NCBI RefSeq assembly: GCF_003751505.1
Contig: NZ_RJVB01000007.1
Coordinates: forward strand, 62,001-126,000
DNA from: Erwinia sp. JUb26
Lineage (GTDB): Bacteria; Pseudomonadota; Gammaproteobacteria; Enterobacterales; Enterobacteriaceae
Length of the DNA: 64,000 nucleotides
Reading direction: 5' to 3'
Shown here: positions 63,195 to 64,000 of the stretch, in pieces
Layout: the number at the start of each line of letters is the position of its first letter
How positions within the stretch are numbered: position 1 is the stretch's first letter
Notes under the pieces: generated by a model
The model's database searches: none
Told to the model about the DNA's origin: nothing
The model's input: only the letters and a program-made list of their open reading frames with translations
Made by a program: the position numbers and the translations under genes

Positions 63195-64000
63195 GTGTCA
63201 CAGGAACATAGTGTTGAACAAATGAATCACGGGCGTAAAGTCGTCGACTTTATGCGCTGGGATACGCTGGCGTTCATCATCTCTGGTCTGCTGCTGATTA
63301 TCTCGGTAGCGATTATCGGTGTGCGTGGGTTTAACTGGGGGCTTGATTTCACCGGTGGTACGGTGATTGAGATCAACCTGGAAAACCCAACCGATCTGGA
63401 CGTGATGCGCGAAAGCCTGGTGAAAGCCGGGTTCGCAGAACCGCAGGTGCAGAACTTTGGCAGCAGCCGTGATGTGATGGTGCGTATGTCACCGAACGAA
63501 GGCAATGCGGGCCAGGAGCTGGGCAGCAAGGTGCTGGCGGTGATTAATGACACCACCCAGCAGCATGCGACCGTAAAGCGTATTGAGTTCGTTGGGCCGA
63601 CCGTGGGTAGCGATCTGGCAACGGCAGGCGGCATGGCGCTGCTTTCCGCGCTGATTGCCATCCTGTTTTATATCGGTTTCCGCTTCGAATGGCGTCTGGC
63701 GCTGGGCACCGTGCTGGCGCTGGCGCACGACGTGGTGATCACTATGGGGCTGCTTTCGCTGTTCCATGTTGAGATCGACCTGACAATCGTGGCCTCACTG
63801 ATGTCGGTTATCGGTTACTCGCTGAACGATAAGATCGTGGTATCGGACCGTATTCGTGAGAACTTCCGCAAAATCCGTCGCGGATCGTCTTACGATATCA
63901 CCAACGTCTCCCTGACGCAGACGCTGAGCCGTACCATTATCACCTCGGCAACGACGCTGGCGATGGTCATGATCCTGTTCGTTTTCGGCGGCGAGTTGCT
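63195..64000 (+). CDS. secF: Protein translocase subunit SecF (cut by the window end)
   Basis: The first 268 codons of SecF are present; the window ends before the last helices and stop. It starts at GTG with GAGGAG just upstream, 10 bp past secD. Recognisable parts are [26 protein letters not shown], the helix [17 protein letters not shown] and [21 protein letters not shown], the motif that mirrors SecD's proton pathway. About 320 residues are expected in full. Confidence 0.96.
   Translation, partial: MSQEHSVEQMNHGRKVVDFMRWDTLAFIISGLLLIISVAIIGVRGFNWGLDFTGGTVIEINLENPTDLDVMRESLVKAGFAEPQVQNFGSSRDVMVRMSPNEGNAGQELGSKVLAVINDTTQQHATVKRIEFVGPTVGSDLATAGGMALLSALIAILFYIGFRFEWRLALGTVLALAHDVVITMGLLSLFHVEIDLTIVASLMSVIGYSLNDKIVVSDRIRENFRKIRRGSSYDITNVSLTQTLSRTIITSATTLAMVMILFVFGGEL

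Overview
The window is a chromosomal segment of a gamma-proteobacterium of the order Enterobacterales. The long collinear blocks shared with Escherichia coli (iraP-psiF-proC-yaiI-aroL-yaiA-aroM-ppnP-rdgC-mak, then sbcCD-phoBR-brnQ-proY-acpH-queA-tgt-yajC-secDF) leave little doubt about the order. The high GC content, the ethanolamine-permease cassette and the losses relative to E. coli (no phoA, dgcC/adrA, araJ or malZ at their usual places) suggest an Erwinia/Pantoea-type genus. The genus is inference only. No rRNA, tRNA, transposase or prophage gene was recognised.

Left part (1-16.3 kb) is accessory. It opens with a three-repeat remnant of a type I-F CRISPR array without visible cas genes, followed by a complete galactitol system: divergent DeoR-type repressor, then gatZ-gatA-gatB-gatC-gatD-gatY. 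Together these import galactitol as galactitol-1-phosphate, oxidise it to tagatose-6-phosphate and cleave tagatose-1,6-bisphosphate. Next come a shikimate-dehydrogenase-like gene, a divergent SgrR-type regulator, a fluoride riboswitch with its crcB/fluC channel, a DUF1471 stress peptide, an AaeXAB-like efflux operon ending in an AraC regulator, and a run of small stress-type genes (YmgB-like, KTSC domain, several unknown).

Middle part (16.3-32.2 kb): a six-gene peptide/opine-type ABC transporter operon with a substrate-binding protein at each end, a CPBP protease, an I78 inhibitor lipoprotein, an ScsD-like thioredoxin, a YcgZ-like connector, marC, a CspA-family gene with a long cold-box leader, an mdtG-like efflux gene, and lacZ preceded by a lac-type operator but with no lacI or lacY here.

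Right part (32.3-64 kb) follows the E. coli order with insertions. IraP-psiF lacks phoA. A 10-copy 9-bp tandem repeat lies where dgcC stands in E. coli. An IclR regulator sits between yaiA and aroM. An ethanolamine-type permease, a small-molecule kinase, an AraC regulator and two homologous ~197-bp palindromic elements lie between mak and sbcC. A PstS-like gene and a MetJ-boxed methionine synthase gene lie between phoR and brnQ, and a peroxiredoxin replaces malZ. The window ends inside secF.

The most unusual structure is the pair of ~197-bp elements at 44260-44457 and 44517-44712. They are diverged inverted copies of one another whose terminal stems differ in sequence but each remain perfectly base-paired, which points to selection on structure.
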